64,000 bases of DNA, from positions 1,612,001 through 1,676,000 of the forward strand of contig CBDDOY010000001.1 in NCBI GenBank assembly GCA_965232165.1, written 5' to 3'. Below, one piece after another: positions 10,103 through 18,539 of the stretch; the first letter of the stretch is position 1; each line of letters opens with the position of its first letter. Both the position numbers and the translations under genes were made by a program. This DNA comes from UBA2779 sp965232165. Lineage in GTDB: Bacteria > Spirochaetota > Spirochaetia > DSM-2461. The notes beneath the pieces are model-generated. The model had not been told where the DNA came from and ran no database searches. It saw only the letters and a program-made list of their open reading frames with translations.

Positions 10103-11173
10103 TCATGATTTTGACCCTTTCTTTTTCGTGGATTCAATTTGCTTAACCGCTTTGTCAAAATCGCTGATTTGTTTACTTGATTCAGCCAGGCGGCTGGTGT
10201 GAAATTTTTCATATTCATCTTCTGCCATCTGCTTGGCCATTTCATGGGAGATTTTACCGGCATGCGTAAGAATATCACGGTCGTTGAGGGTCAAAAAATT
10301 ATCCAGCTTTTCAATCCAGCCGCTCATATACATAGGGATACGACGTATGGCCTGACCCTGCGCAAAAATCAGATATTGTTCAACCAGATTATTCAGTGCC
10401 GCCAATTCATCCTCATTCAGATAATTCTTGGCAATTGTCACATCCTTTTTGCGGACTTTGGCAGCACGGTAATAGGTCAGGCCCATGTTCGGTTTGTTGG
10501 CATCCGCTCTGGAATGTATGATTTTCGCCGCTGACTGTCCGGTAATTGCCCAGTGCATTTTGTTCTGAACTGTCTTAAAGAACTCAATGCTGATATCCAG
10601 CGTTGGATCATAGTCGATGCTGGTGGCATAAATATCGGTGATTTTCTGATAAAAACGACACTCAGAGGTCCGGATATCCTGAATGCGCCGCTCAAGTTCC
10701 TCAAAGTAATCAAAAGGCATATCCGGGTTTTTCAGCCGCTCGTCGTCCAGCACAAATCCTTTTTTGATAAACTCGGTCAGATTTTGGGTAGCCCAGATGC
10801 GGAAACGTGTGGCAACATGGCTTTTTATCCGGTATCCAACAGAAATAATCATGTCCAAATTGTAATAATCGAGCAGGCGTTTGACTCGGCGATTTCCCTC
10901 GGATCGAACTGTCAAGTATTTCTTGACAGTTGCCTCCGGCACAAGCTCGCCTTCTTCATAAATGTTTTGAATATGAAGATTTATGTTCTGTTTTGTCGTC
11001 TGAAACAGGTCTGCCGTCAACTGCTGGGTCAGCCATACCGATTCATCCTCGAAACGCACATCCAGCTTGAGTTTGCCGTCTTCGGCCTGATAAACCAGAA
11101 ACTGCCCTTTAGCCGGTTCCCATCCGTGGTCATCGGGATTTAACGGCGGGGGTTTTTTTGATTTATTCGGCAT
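10103..11173 (-). CDS. rhuM: RhuM-family protein inserted between sbcD and sbcC
   Basis: A 356-residue RhuM-family protein. The N-terminal half has KLDVRFEDESVWLTQQ, a winged-helix-like region (LTADLFQTTKQNINLHI) and the hallmark block DMIISVGYRIKSHVATRFRIWAT. RhuM proteins are common in restriction and defence islands; their biochemical role is not established. The ATG overlaps the sbcD stop by 11 bp and has GGAGGA 8 bases upstream, inside the sbcD coding end, so it is probably translated with sbcD. A second, only distantly similar rhuM is at 43135-44241 beside the other restriction locus. Confidence 0.88.
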   Translation of the reverse strand: MPNKSKKPPPLNPDDHGWEPAKGQFLVYQAEDGKLKLDVRFEDESVWLTQQLTADLFQTTKQNINLHIQNIYEEGELVPEATVKKYLTVRSEGNRRVKRLLDYYNLDMIISVGYRIKSHVATRFRIWATQNLTEFIKKGFVLDDERLKNPDMPFDYFEELERRIQDIRTSECRFYQKITDIYATSIDYDPTLDISIEFFKTVQNKMHWAITGQSAAKIIHSRADANKPNMGLTYYRAAKVRKKDVTIAKNYLNEDELAALNNLVEQYLIFAQGQAIRRIPMYMSGWIEKLDNFLTLNDRDILTHAGKISHEMAKQMAEDEYEKFHTSRLAESSKQISDFDKAVKQIESTKKKGSKS

Positions 11174-12467
11174 TTATATCTTCCTCCATTAAATCCTTGA
11201 TTATTTCGCTGTAGGAGTCTGTCAGTTCTTCCCTGTCTTCATCCGGCACTTCAAAAGCATCCAGACAGCGGGTAAAAACATCTCCGGCATCCAGATCATC
11301 GAGGGTTTCATCTTCAGCGACCGTACTGATTACCCTGTCCATAACGCGACGGTTTTTGATCCGTCGGATTTCCATGGCAGAGTCGGCCATGGCCTCATCG
11401 AGCATCTCGCGCAGGTTGCTGATGATGTCGCTGCCGGTGTATTCAATCTCAAGCCATGCAGCGCTATCTTCCTTTTTGAGTTCTTCCAGCTTGGCGTGGA
11501 TATCATCCAGAGACCCGACAATGCGGACCATCTCCTGAAAACAAGGAACGGGGAGTTCTTGGATACTTGGCGTGGCGCTGTTGAATTCAACAAGCACGAC
11601 CTTCTTTTCCTGAGCCGCTTCGCCATAGCCCATCGGAATAGGCGAACCACAATAGCGGATGTGCTCCGCACTGCCGGCTGTCTGAGGAACATGCAGATGG
11701 CCAAGGGCCAGATAATCGATTGACGAAGGGAACACCTCCTCACCGACATGTGCCAGCGTTCCCACGTAAAGCTCACGAACGCCATCACCGTCAACGGTCT
11801 TACCGCCTGCCGTGAACAGGTGGCCCATGGCAACGATGGGAATCTGGGATTGTGAATTGTTGATTATGGATTGCTGAATGATTTCCTCACGTCTGCGCTC
11901 GGCAGTCTTAACGACTTCGGCATAGTGTGCCTTGATGCCTTCGACCAGTTTTAGGTTTTTGTCGGCCATCGTCTCACCCGGCTCCACGGTCCGCAGATCT
12001 TTATCTCGCAGATACGGAACCGCGCAGATGATGACCGATTTTTGAATATTGATTTCTGAGGTATTCCCGCCGGTCTTTGAATCCTCATTCTGCAATCCGC
12101 AATCCAAGAGCGGAATCACCTCGTCTGCCAAATCATCGGTCATGGAGCCGACCACATACACATTGAGCGCACGGAGCAGTTCTTTCGGAGCATTCAGAAA
12201 TGACGGTGAATCGTGGTTCCCGGCAATGACGACAACATGGCGGCAGCAGGATGCCGCAACGCGGCAGAGGAAGCGATAGTAGAGTTCCTGCGCCCGGTTG
12301 CTGGGTGTGCTGGTATCGAACACATCACCGGCAACCAGCAGGGCATCGACCTTTTCATCTTCGATGGTTTGAGCCAGCCAATCCAGAAACGCAGAGAACT
12401 CCTCATAGCGTTTCCGTCCGTAAAGGGAACGGCCTAAATGCCAGTCTGATGTGTGGAGGATTTTCAT
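11163..12467 (-). CDS. sbcD: SbcD, nuclease subunit of SbcCD
   Basis: A 434-residue Mre11-type phosphoesterase. The metal-binding motifs are DWHLG (residues 8-12), GDVFD (about 47), GNHDS (about 83) and GHLH near residue 255. GGAGG lies 5 bases before the ATG. Two stretches look foreign to the family: about 12040-12108 (NEDSKTGG...EINIQK) and about 11845-11880 (QQSIINNSQS). Their DNA resembles AT-rich intergenic repeats of the type ATTCACAATCC, yet the frame is kept. First gene of the operon sbcD-rhuM-sbcC-DUF262-(ARH stump). Upstream lies an array of ACCACGAAT-type repeats (12480-12550). Confidence 0.94.
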   Translation of the reverse strand: MKILHTSDWHLGRSLYGRKRYEEFSAFLDWLAQTIEDEKVDALLVAGDVFDTSTPSNRAQELYYRFLCRVAASCCRHVVVIAGNHDSPSFLNAPKELLRALNVYVVGSMTDDLADEVIPLLDCGLQNEDSKTGGNTSEINIQKSVIICAVPYLRDKDLRTVEPGETMADKNLKLVEGIKAHYAEVVKTAERRREEIIQQSIINNSQSQIPIVAMGHLFTAGGKTVDGDGVRELYVGTLAHVGEEVFPSSIDYLALGHLHVPQTAGSAEHIRYCGSPIPMGYGEAAQEKKVVLVEFNSATPSIQELPVPCFQEMVRIVGSLDDIHAKLEELKKEDSAAWLEIEYTGSDIISNLREMLDEAMADSAMEIRRIKNRRVMDRVISTVAEDETLDDLDAGDVFTRCLDAFEVPDEDREELTDSYSEIIKDLMEEDINAE

Positions 12468-12554
12468 TTAACCTCCAATTCTAACCACGAATGCACACCA
12501 ATAGACACGAATTCTTGAACCACGGAAAACACGGTAGAACACGGAAAGAACAGC
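12468..12554. repeat. Dispersed ACCACGAA-type repeat array
   Basis: Intergenic DNA composed of AACCACGAATGCACACC..., then CCACGGAAAACACGG units. It is one of many such short arrays between genes of this island (others at 14103-14165, 17195-17290, 43045-43134, 46352-46380 and 48950-48982) and is also found inside coding regions. No protein is encoded here. Confidence 0.7.
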
Positions 12555-14084
12555 CTATGCATTTTGTTTACCCACGATAAAGGTTCGCATTTCGCCTATG
12601 GATTGCCCTAATTCTTCGGCTGAGAATCTTTGGTTATGCGTATTTTCAGGGTGATGAATCTGATGTCGGATATATTCACTTAGAATTATCTGGGTCTCTG
12701 AAACACTCCCGTTCCTTTCCTTTTTGTAAGCACGATTAGGCTTGCCGCTTTTGTAGTCTGTTAGCCAGCCTTCACTTTCAATGTATCCATAAAGCTCATT
12801 GTGATACCCGTCATCGGATTCATTGAAGGCAAGAAAGTTTACTTCGTTAAGCGACGGATAAGGTAGATTATTCCTTTCAATATTAATGATCTCTTTGGTT
12901 TCACTGCCTTTGATCAGCTTCAGATGATCAAAATCCAACATTTTGACAATTGAAGGACTATGAGTCGTTAGAAGGATTTGAGTGTGTTGGTTCTTTGACA
13001 GCTCTATAAAATCATCAATGAGTTTTTTCTGATGTTCAGGGTGCTGCGATGTTTCTGGCTCCTCTATTGCGTAAATAATATCTGGGACATTTTTTTCTAA
13101 TTTCATTCTCTCGGCCTCGGCTCTGAAAAAGTTCAGCAAAACAAGTCTTTTAATACCACTTCCACGTTTATTGATTGGGATATCTCCATCGCCGGAAATA
13201 GAGACATTTTTAAAAACATCAGCCCATTTCAGAGCCTCCGCAGAAGGGATGACCGGATTCAGGCTACTGGCAACTTCAGGGTTCATCTCTTTCAGCTTTT
13301 CCAAGGTTCGATCAGCGACCTCTTTAAGTTTAGAGTCAACTTCTGACGCAATTTGATTCAGAGAAGATAGAATACTTGTGTCCTTCAAGATTTCTTGAAC
13401 CGCTAACTTCATCGGATCTTGTATCTCACTATCGCCATCGCTGTTCTTTCGGTCAGATTGGAAGAGAGTATAGAGCGGCATATAGTTTTTAAGCTGATCC
13501 CAGATGTCCTTTGCATCTTCTTTGGATACATCTATCTCAAGCTCGCCAAGCTGAAGATTCTCTGCATAATGCTGCCAAATGGCTTTGCGCATGACAGCGT
13601 TTCTCGTTTCATCACCACATGTAATGGAGTCCTTCTTGATGATGGCTTGCAAATCCTTTTGTTTTTTGAGCAGCAGGTCCGCACAGGACGGATTCGCAGG
13701 ATGCGTCGCCTTTACAGATACTTTTTCTTTGCCTGCATTCGGGTAAGTCTTGACGATTTCCAGCTTGCCTTGGCTATTAAGCAAATACTCGTCTTGAATC
13801 GTCGTTTCGTTTGTGCTGTCAATTACCAAGCTGGCTGGTAACTCCTCAAAAACTACAGTAATGCGGATATCCTTATTCTCATCTGCAATCCCTTGTTTGT
13901 TTACGTCTTCCTTATCGAGCTTTATGACACCCTTGCCTTCATTAAAAAACACATCGAGAGCTTCAAGGACAGTTGACTTTCCCACATCGTTTTTGCCAAC
14001 GAATACCGTTAGATCGTTGAAGTCGATCGTGGTTTCATCTTTGTAGCCACGAAAGTTTGAAATTTTAACCTGAGATATCTTCAT
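12555..14084 (-). CDS. OLD-like AAA ATPase
   Basis: A 509-residue ABC/SMC-type ATPase of the OLD/AAA_15 group. The start KISQVKISNFRGY is typical. Walker A is GKNDVGKST near residue 33. The C-terminal lobe has YAIEEPETSQHPEH (Walker B) and LLTTHSPSIV (H-loop). No clear TOPRIM nuclease motifs are seen in the last 120 residues, so it may act with a partner instead of cutting DNA alone. I chose the ATG at 14084 because AAGGGA is 7 bases upstream; the ATG at 14090 is too close to it. It lies between res and sbcD and may be part of the same defence operon, but gaps filled with repeats separate it from both. Confidence 0.85.
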   Translation of the reverse strand: MKISQVKISNFRGYKDETTIDFNDLTVFVGKNDVGKSTVLEALDVFFNEGKGVIKLDKEDVNKQGIADENKDIRITVVFEELPASLVIDSTNETTIQDEYLLNSQGKLEIVKTYPNAGKEKVSVKATHPANPSCADLLLKKQKDLQAIIKKDSITCGDETRNAVMRKAIWQHYAENLQLGELEIDVSKEDAKDIWDQLKNYMPLYTLFQSDRKNSDGDSEIQDPMKLAVQEILKDTSILSSLNQIASEVDSKLKEVADRTLEKLKEMNPEVASSLNPVIPSAEALKWADVFKNVSISGDGDIPINKRGSGIKRLVLLNFFRAEAERMKLEKNVPDIIYAIEEPETSQHPEHQKKLIDDFIELSKNQHTQILLTTHSPSIVKMLDFDHLKLIKGSETKEIINIERNNLPYPSLNEVNFLAFNESDDGYHNELYGYIESEGWLTDYKSGKPNRAYKKERNGSVSETQIILSEYIRHQIHHPENTHNQRFSAEELGQSIGEMRTFIVGKQNA

Positions 14085-14171
14085 AACCATTTCCCTTTTG
14101 TGTATTCCGTGTTTTTCGTTGTTCCAAAAAACATTCGTGTCTATTTGTGTTCATTCGTGGTTCCTTCTTCA

Positions 14172-17100
14172 TTAAACGTACTTCCCTGAAAAGTCCTCGA
14201 ACGCATTTGTGACAGCGAACCTAACCTCTTTGCCCAGAGCTTTGAAGTGTTCCTTGCCGCATGCGATCTTGGCTTTTTCAGTTGGGCGTAGCGCATCGGT
14301 GAATAAGGTGCTTTTGGTCTCAACGACAAAGTAGAGTTTCTCTTTACCATCTATCTCGATTAATACAGCCCAGTCCGGGTTGTAGGTGCCCAGCGGAGTG
14401 TCGATTTTGAACCAGTCCGGGAGCTTGGCGTAGAGCTTAATGTCGTCGCTTCGCTCAAAGGCAGTGGCAAACTCCAACTCTACATCGGAATCGTAAACCA
14501 CATGGTCAAAGACCGACTTCTGGCTTTCGACCATGTTTTTCTGCAGGTAGCCAAACAGCTCGTTGTCGCTGAATAGTTCCTGAGCGTAAAAATGTTCATC
14601 CCCGATCTTGTGATACTTAATCCCGTCCACCACAAAGAGACGCATCTGGTGCTGGATGATGGTTGATACCTGCTCGATGAATTTCTGTGGATTGTTTTTG
14701 AATGACTCAAGGCGACCACTGTCGTTGATAATCTTAACGATAGTTCGGCGTGTCAGATTAGTTTCGTTCTGGAGATAAGTGATCAGATCCGGGAGTTCGA
14801 AAGATCGTGGCTCATAAACACTGGCTGTTTCCTGAACCTGTTCTGCGTGAACGCCGCCACGGTCAATCTCAGCCTTGGCCTTCCGGTAAATAAACCTGGC
14901 TTTGCCCACCTGCAAATTGGCTTCAATTTCTTCAGCGCATTTTGTGGCAAGTGCCTCGACATCAAAATCGACTCTGAATGTGGTCTTGTATTTGATTCGA
15001 TCCCATAGTTCTTTGAACTCCGGGCTTAGAAATACGGCCTTATTCAGCGACACCTTCTTCTTGTCGTCACGGTTCTTGATATTGAGATTGCCGGACACTT
15101 TCTTCAGCACCGCAGCAATTTGCGGGGCGTGCTCTTTGAATTCTTCAGGGAGTTCCAGCTCGCCGCTTTTCAGGGCTGTTTTCAAGGAGTCTTGTACTTT
15201 GCCTTTGGTGTCAATGTAGCCAGTGGTTTTCAGGTGATCCCACAGTTTCTTGGAGACATCGACACCAAGGTATTCATTGTTGTAGTCGTCAACCGGAACA
15301 ACGATGTTGGCAAACAGGTGCTCTTCAACCACTCCGAATTCAATGCCTTCTTCCTGCTCAATCTCTTTCTGGAGCTGCTCGGCAAATTTTTCATAGGACT
15401 CGTTGGCCATAACCGTGAGGGTGTTGACCTCAAAACCATGAACCCGCTCACCATCTTGATTGACACATATACGCAGACCACGGCCAATTTCCTGCCGTTT
15501 CTTGATAACCGAATTGGTCTCGTTGAGCGTACAGATCTGGAATACGTTGGGGTTGTCCCAGCCTTCTTTCAGCGCGGAGTGGGAGAAAATAAACTTCAGC
15601 TTTGAGTCAAAGCTAAGCAGCTTCTCTTTCTCTTTCATGATCAGGTTGTAGGCGCTCTCATCCGCTGCAGTGTTACCCGAGGCATCCTTCAACATTTCGT
15701 TGCCGGTAGCGTCTTTCTTTTTATCAATGGCAAAATATCCGTTATGCACACCGGCAGCCACTGTATCCAGATCGGCCCCTTCAAAGAGGGTGCTGTATTT
15801 AGGTTTGCGGATTGCCCGGGCATACTCCTCTTCAAACATCAGAGCGAATTGACCCTTTTGCGGATTGCCGTCCTCGTCGTACCAGCGGTAATTGGCAACC
15901 TTATCGATGAAAAACAGGCTAAGGACCTTGATGCCCTGAGGACGCAGACACATCTCTTTATCCAGATGCTCCTCAATGGTCTTGCGGATCTGCAGGCGCT
16001 TGTATTCATCCGGGTGAACTTCACCGATGGCCTGACCCAGTTTCAGGATTTCCGGCTTGCTGGTGAAGCTGATGTATTCATTGCCTTTCTCGCAGTAGAT
16101 ATCCTCAAGAATGTAGCCATCGTAGATATCACGGCCTCCGCTGTACTTTGAATCCAGCAGATCGGCACCACTTGAGACCACCACGGCTTTTCGTTTAATG
16201 CTGCCATTCTTCATGCGGCAATCGATCTCGATTTTAGCGGTGATCGGGCTCTTTTTATTGTTTACGCTCAGGAGCTTTATATAGGCTTTGTTGTGGCCGT
16301 CTTTGACTTCAACTCCGGCAACTTCAATCTGCTTGACCAGCTTCTGTTCATAGGCATCAACGGAATCCAGTTTGTAAAGCATGTGATGCTTGTCGATATG
16401 AGTAGCGGAGTAACGCAGAGTGCAAAGCGGATTGAGTGAGCGAATAGCCTCTTTACTCTTTGACGTGGTATCCACACTCTGGGGCTCATCCACGATAACA
16501 ATGGGGTTGGTTTCCTGAATGTATTCAATGGGCTTGGCCCCAGTCATCCGGTCATGGGAACGGTGGATGATGTTGGCTTTGTTCTCCTTTTCCGGATCGG
16601 TAAAGCTTTTTCGGAAAGCATCGATATTGATCACCATAATCTGAATGTCCGGACTGGTGGCAAAGTTTCTCACGTCGGATAGCTTGCCGGAGTCGTAGAC
16701 AAACGCATCAAAAGTCACATTTTCATAGAGCTCTTTAAAATGCTCGGCAGTAATCTCTAAAGACTTGGCAACGCCTTCTTTGATGGCAATGGACGGCACC
16801 ACAATGATGAATTTGGTAAAGCCGTAGAGCCGGTTCATTTCAAAGATGGAGCGCAGGTAGACATAGGTCTTTCCGGTTCCGGTCTCCATCTCCACGGTAA
16901 AATCCATGGAGTCCATTTTTTCGGAAGGAGCCAGCCCGTTCTGCAGCTGTATCTTGCGAATGTTTTTGTGGATGTCCTCGGGGAGCAGCTTTAAGCGGTT
17001 GCCAATACCAAGCGAATTGCCTAATTGCTTTTCACTAAAAAGTGCGTCTTTTCCAATAGCTTGCAGCGGAGCCACGGTGAAATTGGTCTGACAAATTTCC

Positions 17101-17177
17101 TGACCTTCAAATACCCCAGCGACGGATTCTATGGCCTGTTTCTGGAAGTCCAGATTTGCGTCAAATTTGATTTTCAT
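14172..17177 (-). CDS. res: Type III restriction enzyme, Res subunit (copy 1)
   Basis: A 1001-residue type III restriction helicase-nuclease. The SF2 helicase shows METGTGKT (Walker A, about 97-104) and IVIVDEPQSV (motif II variant, about 230), and the C-terminal nuclease shows YNPDWAVLIE followed by VVETKS, a PD-(D/E)XK core near residue 950. Res cuts DNA when complexed with Mod at unmethylated sites. ATG has GGAGG 6 bases upstream. A near-identical res is at 40016-43030; the two differ by scattered substitutions, and in the linker at about residues 88-95. It is downstream of mod1/mod2, separated by the DUF1016 gene. Confidence 0.95.
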   Translation of the reverse strand: MKIKFDANLDFQKQAIESVAGVFEGQEICQTNFTVAPLQAIGKDALFSEKQLGNSLGIGNRLKLLPEDIHKNIRKIQLQNGLAPSEKMDSMDFTVEMETGTGKTYVYLRSIFEMNRLYGFTKFIIVVPSIAIKEGVAKSLEITAEHFKELYENVTFDAFVYDSGKLSDVRNFATSPDIQIMVINIDAFRKSFTDPEKENKANIIHRSHDRMTGAKPIEYIQETNPIVIVDEPQSVDTTSKSKEAIRSLNPLCTLRYSATHIDKHHMLYKLDSVDAYEQKLVKQIEVAGVEVKDGHNKAYIKLLSVNNKKSPITAKIEIDCRMKNGSIKRKAVVVSSGADLLDSKYSGGRDIYDGYILEDIYCEKGNEYISFTSKPEILKLGQAIGEVHPDEYKRLQIRKTIEEHLDKEMCLRPQGIKVLSLFFIDKVANYRWYDEDGNPQKGQFALMFEEEYARAIRKPKYSTLFEGADLDTVAAGVHNGYFAIDKKKDATGNEMLKDASGNTAADESAYNLIMKEKEKLLSFDSKLKFIFSHSALKEGWDNPNVFQICTLNETNSVIKKRQEIGRGLRICVNQDGERVHGFEVNTLTVMANESYEKFAEQLQKEIEQEEGIEFGVVEEHLFANIVVPVDDYNNEYLGVDVSKKLWDHLKTTGYIDTKGKVQDSLKTALKSGELELPEEFKEHAPQIAAVLKKVSGNLNIKNRDDKKKVSLNKAVFLSPEFKELWDRIKYKTTFRVDFDVEALATKCAEEIEANLQVGKARFIYRKAKAEIDRGGVHAEQVQETASVYEPRSFELPDLITYLQNETNLTRRTIVKIINDSGRLESFKNNPQKFIEQVSTIIQHQMRLFVVDGIKYHKIGDEHFYAQELFSDNELFGYLQKNMVESQKSVFDHVVYDSDVELEFATAFERSDDIKLYAKLPDWFKIDTPLGTYNPDWAVLIEIDGKEKLYFVVETKSTLFTDALRPTEKAKIACGKEHFKALGKEVRFAVTNAFEDFSGKYV

Positions 17178-17194
17178 GATAAGCCTCCGTTTTT

Positions 17195-17290
17195 AACCAC
17201 AGAACACACGGAAGACACAGAAAAGGCAGGAACCACGAAATGGACACGAATATTTTTTAACCGCGAAAAGAGCGAAATACACGAAAGTTG
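17195..17290. repeat. Dispersed ACCACRRAA-type repeat array
   Basis: The DUF1016-res gap consists of three kinds of the same dispersed repeat in a row: CCACAGAACACACGG..., ACCACGAAATGGACACG... and ACCGCGAAAAGAGCG.... The left end of res and the DUF1016 stop flank it. Non-coding. Confidence 0.65.
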
Positions 17291-17291
17291 A

Positions 17292-18539
17292 TTACTCATG
17301 GTCGCCTCCTTTTTGAACTGCCGAGGAATCCTCGTGAGCTGCTTCCCATTCTGCTTGGGCTTCTTCAAGTTGTTTCTTTAGAGCATCTTTATCAGGCAAG
17401 TAGGTCTGATACTTGGTGGCATGAATATTGGTGCCTTCCGGTAGGGTAATTTCTACCAGTGAATCCTTCTTCTTTTTGCAAAGGACAATTCCAATTGTTG
17501 ATTGCTCATCATCGAGTTTTACATAACGGTCAAAGTAGTTCACATACATCTGCATTTGGCCGAGGTCCTGATGCTTCAGTTCACCAATTTTCAGGTCAAT
17601 GATCACATAACAGTGAAGCAGGCGGTTATAGAAAACCAGATCGACAAAAAAATGGTCTTCATCAAAGGTGAAGCGCTTTTGGCGTGCTTCGAACAGAAAT
17701 CCTTTGCCCAGCTCCAGCAGGAAGTGCTCGATCTTATCGATGATGGCGGTTTCCAATTCTGTTTCCGAATACCGATGGTGTTCTTCAAAACCCAGGAATT
17801 CCAGAACCAGTGGATCTTTGATCGCATCCGAATGTTTCTCTATGAGTTGTCCTTTTTTCGATAGCTTTTTCACACCTGCTTTGTCTTTGCTCAGCGCAAG
17901 TCTTTCATACAAGCTTGAATTGAATTGCCTTTTTAGCTCACGCAGCGACCAGCCTTCATTGGCGGATTCAATCTCATAAAAACGGCGCTCATTTACATCG
18001 GAAATCCCCATTAAAAACAGGTAGTGCGACCAGCTCAACGGCAATTGCGCAGACAGTGTCTGCGTTATCTGAGTCAAATCAAATTTCTTAGACAATGTTT
18101 GAGGTTTGTGCGAGCGAGATTGGCCAGACACTGTCTGGCTAATTTGTCGATTTTCAGAAATCCCAGACAGTGTTTGGGATTTTTCCTCCACTGATGGTGC
18201 ATAGGTCAAATAAAACTTCCGCATATATTCCAGATTACTGCGAGAGTAACCCCGTCCAAACTCCTTGGTTAATTCTGCTGATAGTTCCTTTAAGGTCGCT
18301 TTTCCATAATCCGCCCGTTCCTGACCACGTTGCTCCTCCGTGACAATGCGCATGCCGATCAAATAATTGGAGATCACCTGCAAAGAGTTCACACTACGCC
18401 GAGTCAGCGACCTAGCTTGAGAGATAATCTCCCGAACATCACCAATCAATCCTCCAAAACCCACTTCCGTGTTTTCAGTGTGTTCCGTGGTTTTATCCAA
18501 TTCGTGTTTATTCGTGTCCATTCGTGGTTTCTCTCCCAT
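17292..18539 (-). CDS. DUF1016 (YhcG-type) PD-(D/E)XK nuclease
   Basis: A 415-residue DUF1016 protein: the N-terminal YhcG-like helical domain (VISNYLIGMRIVTEEQ, about 60-75) is followed by the nuclease domain with FFVDLVFYNRLLHCYVIIDLK, the D...(E/D)xK core, near residue 315. Function is unproven; such genes accompany restriction-modification loci. The ATG overlaps the mod1 stop (TAATG), and the ribosome-binding site GGAGC is the 3' end of mod1, so translation is probably coupled. The first 30 residues (KPRMDTNKHELDK, TTEHTENTE) are translated dispersed repeat, so the true start could be downstream. Confidence 0.88.
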   Translation of the reverse strand: MGEKPRMDTNKHELDKTTEHTENTEVGFGGLIGDVREIISQARSLTRRSVNSLQVISNYLIGMRIVTEEQRGQERADYGKATLKELSAELTKEFGRGYSRSNLEYMRKFYLTYAPSVEEKSQTLSGISENRQISQTVSGQSRSHKPQTLSKKFDLTQITQTLSAQLPLSWSHYLFLMGISDVNERRFYEIESANEGWSLRELKRQFNSSLYERLALSKDKAGVKKLSKKGQLIEKHSDAIKDPLVLEFLGFEEHHRYSETELETAIIDKIEHFLLELGKGFLFEARQKRFTFDEDHFFVDLVFYNRLLHCYVIIDLKIGELKHQDLGQMQMYVNYFDRYVKLDDEQSTIGIVLCKKKKDSLVEITLPEGTNIHATKYQTYLPDKDALKKQLEEAQAEWEAAHEDSSAVQKGGDHE

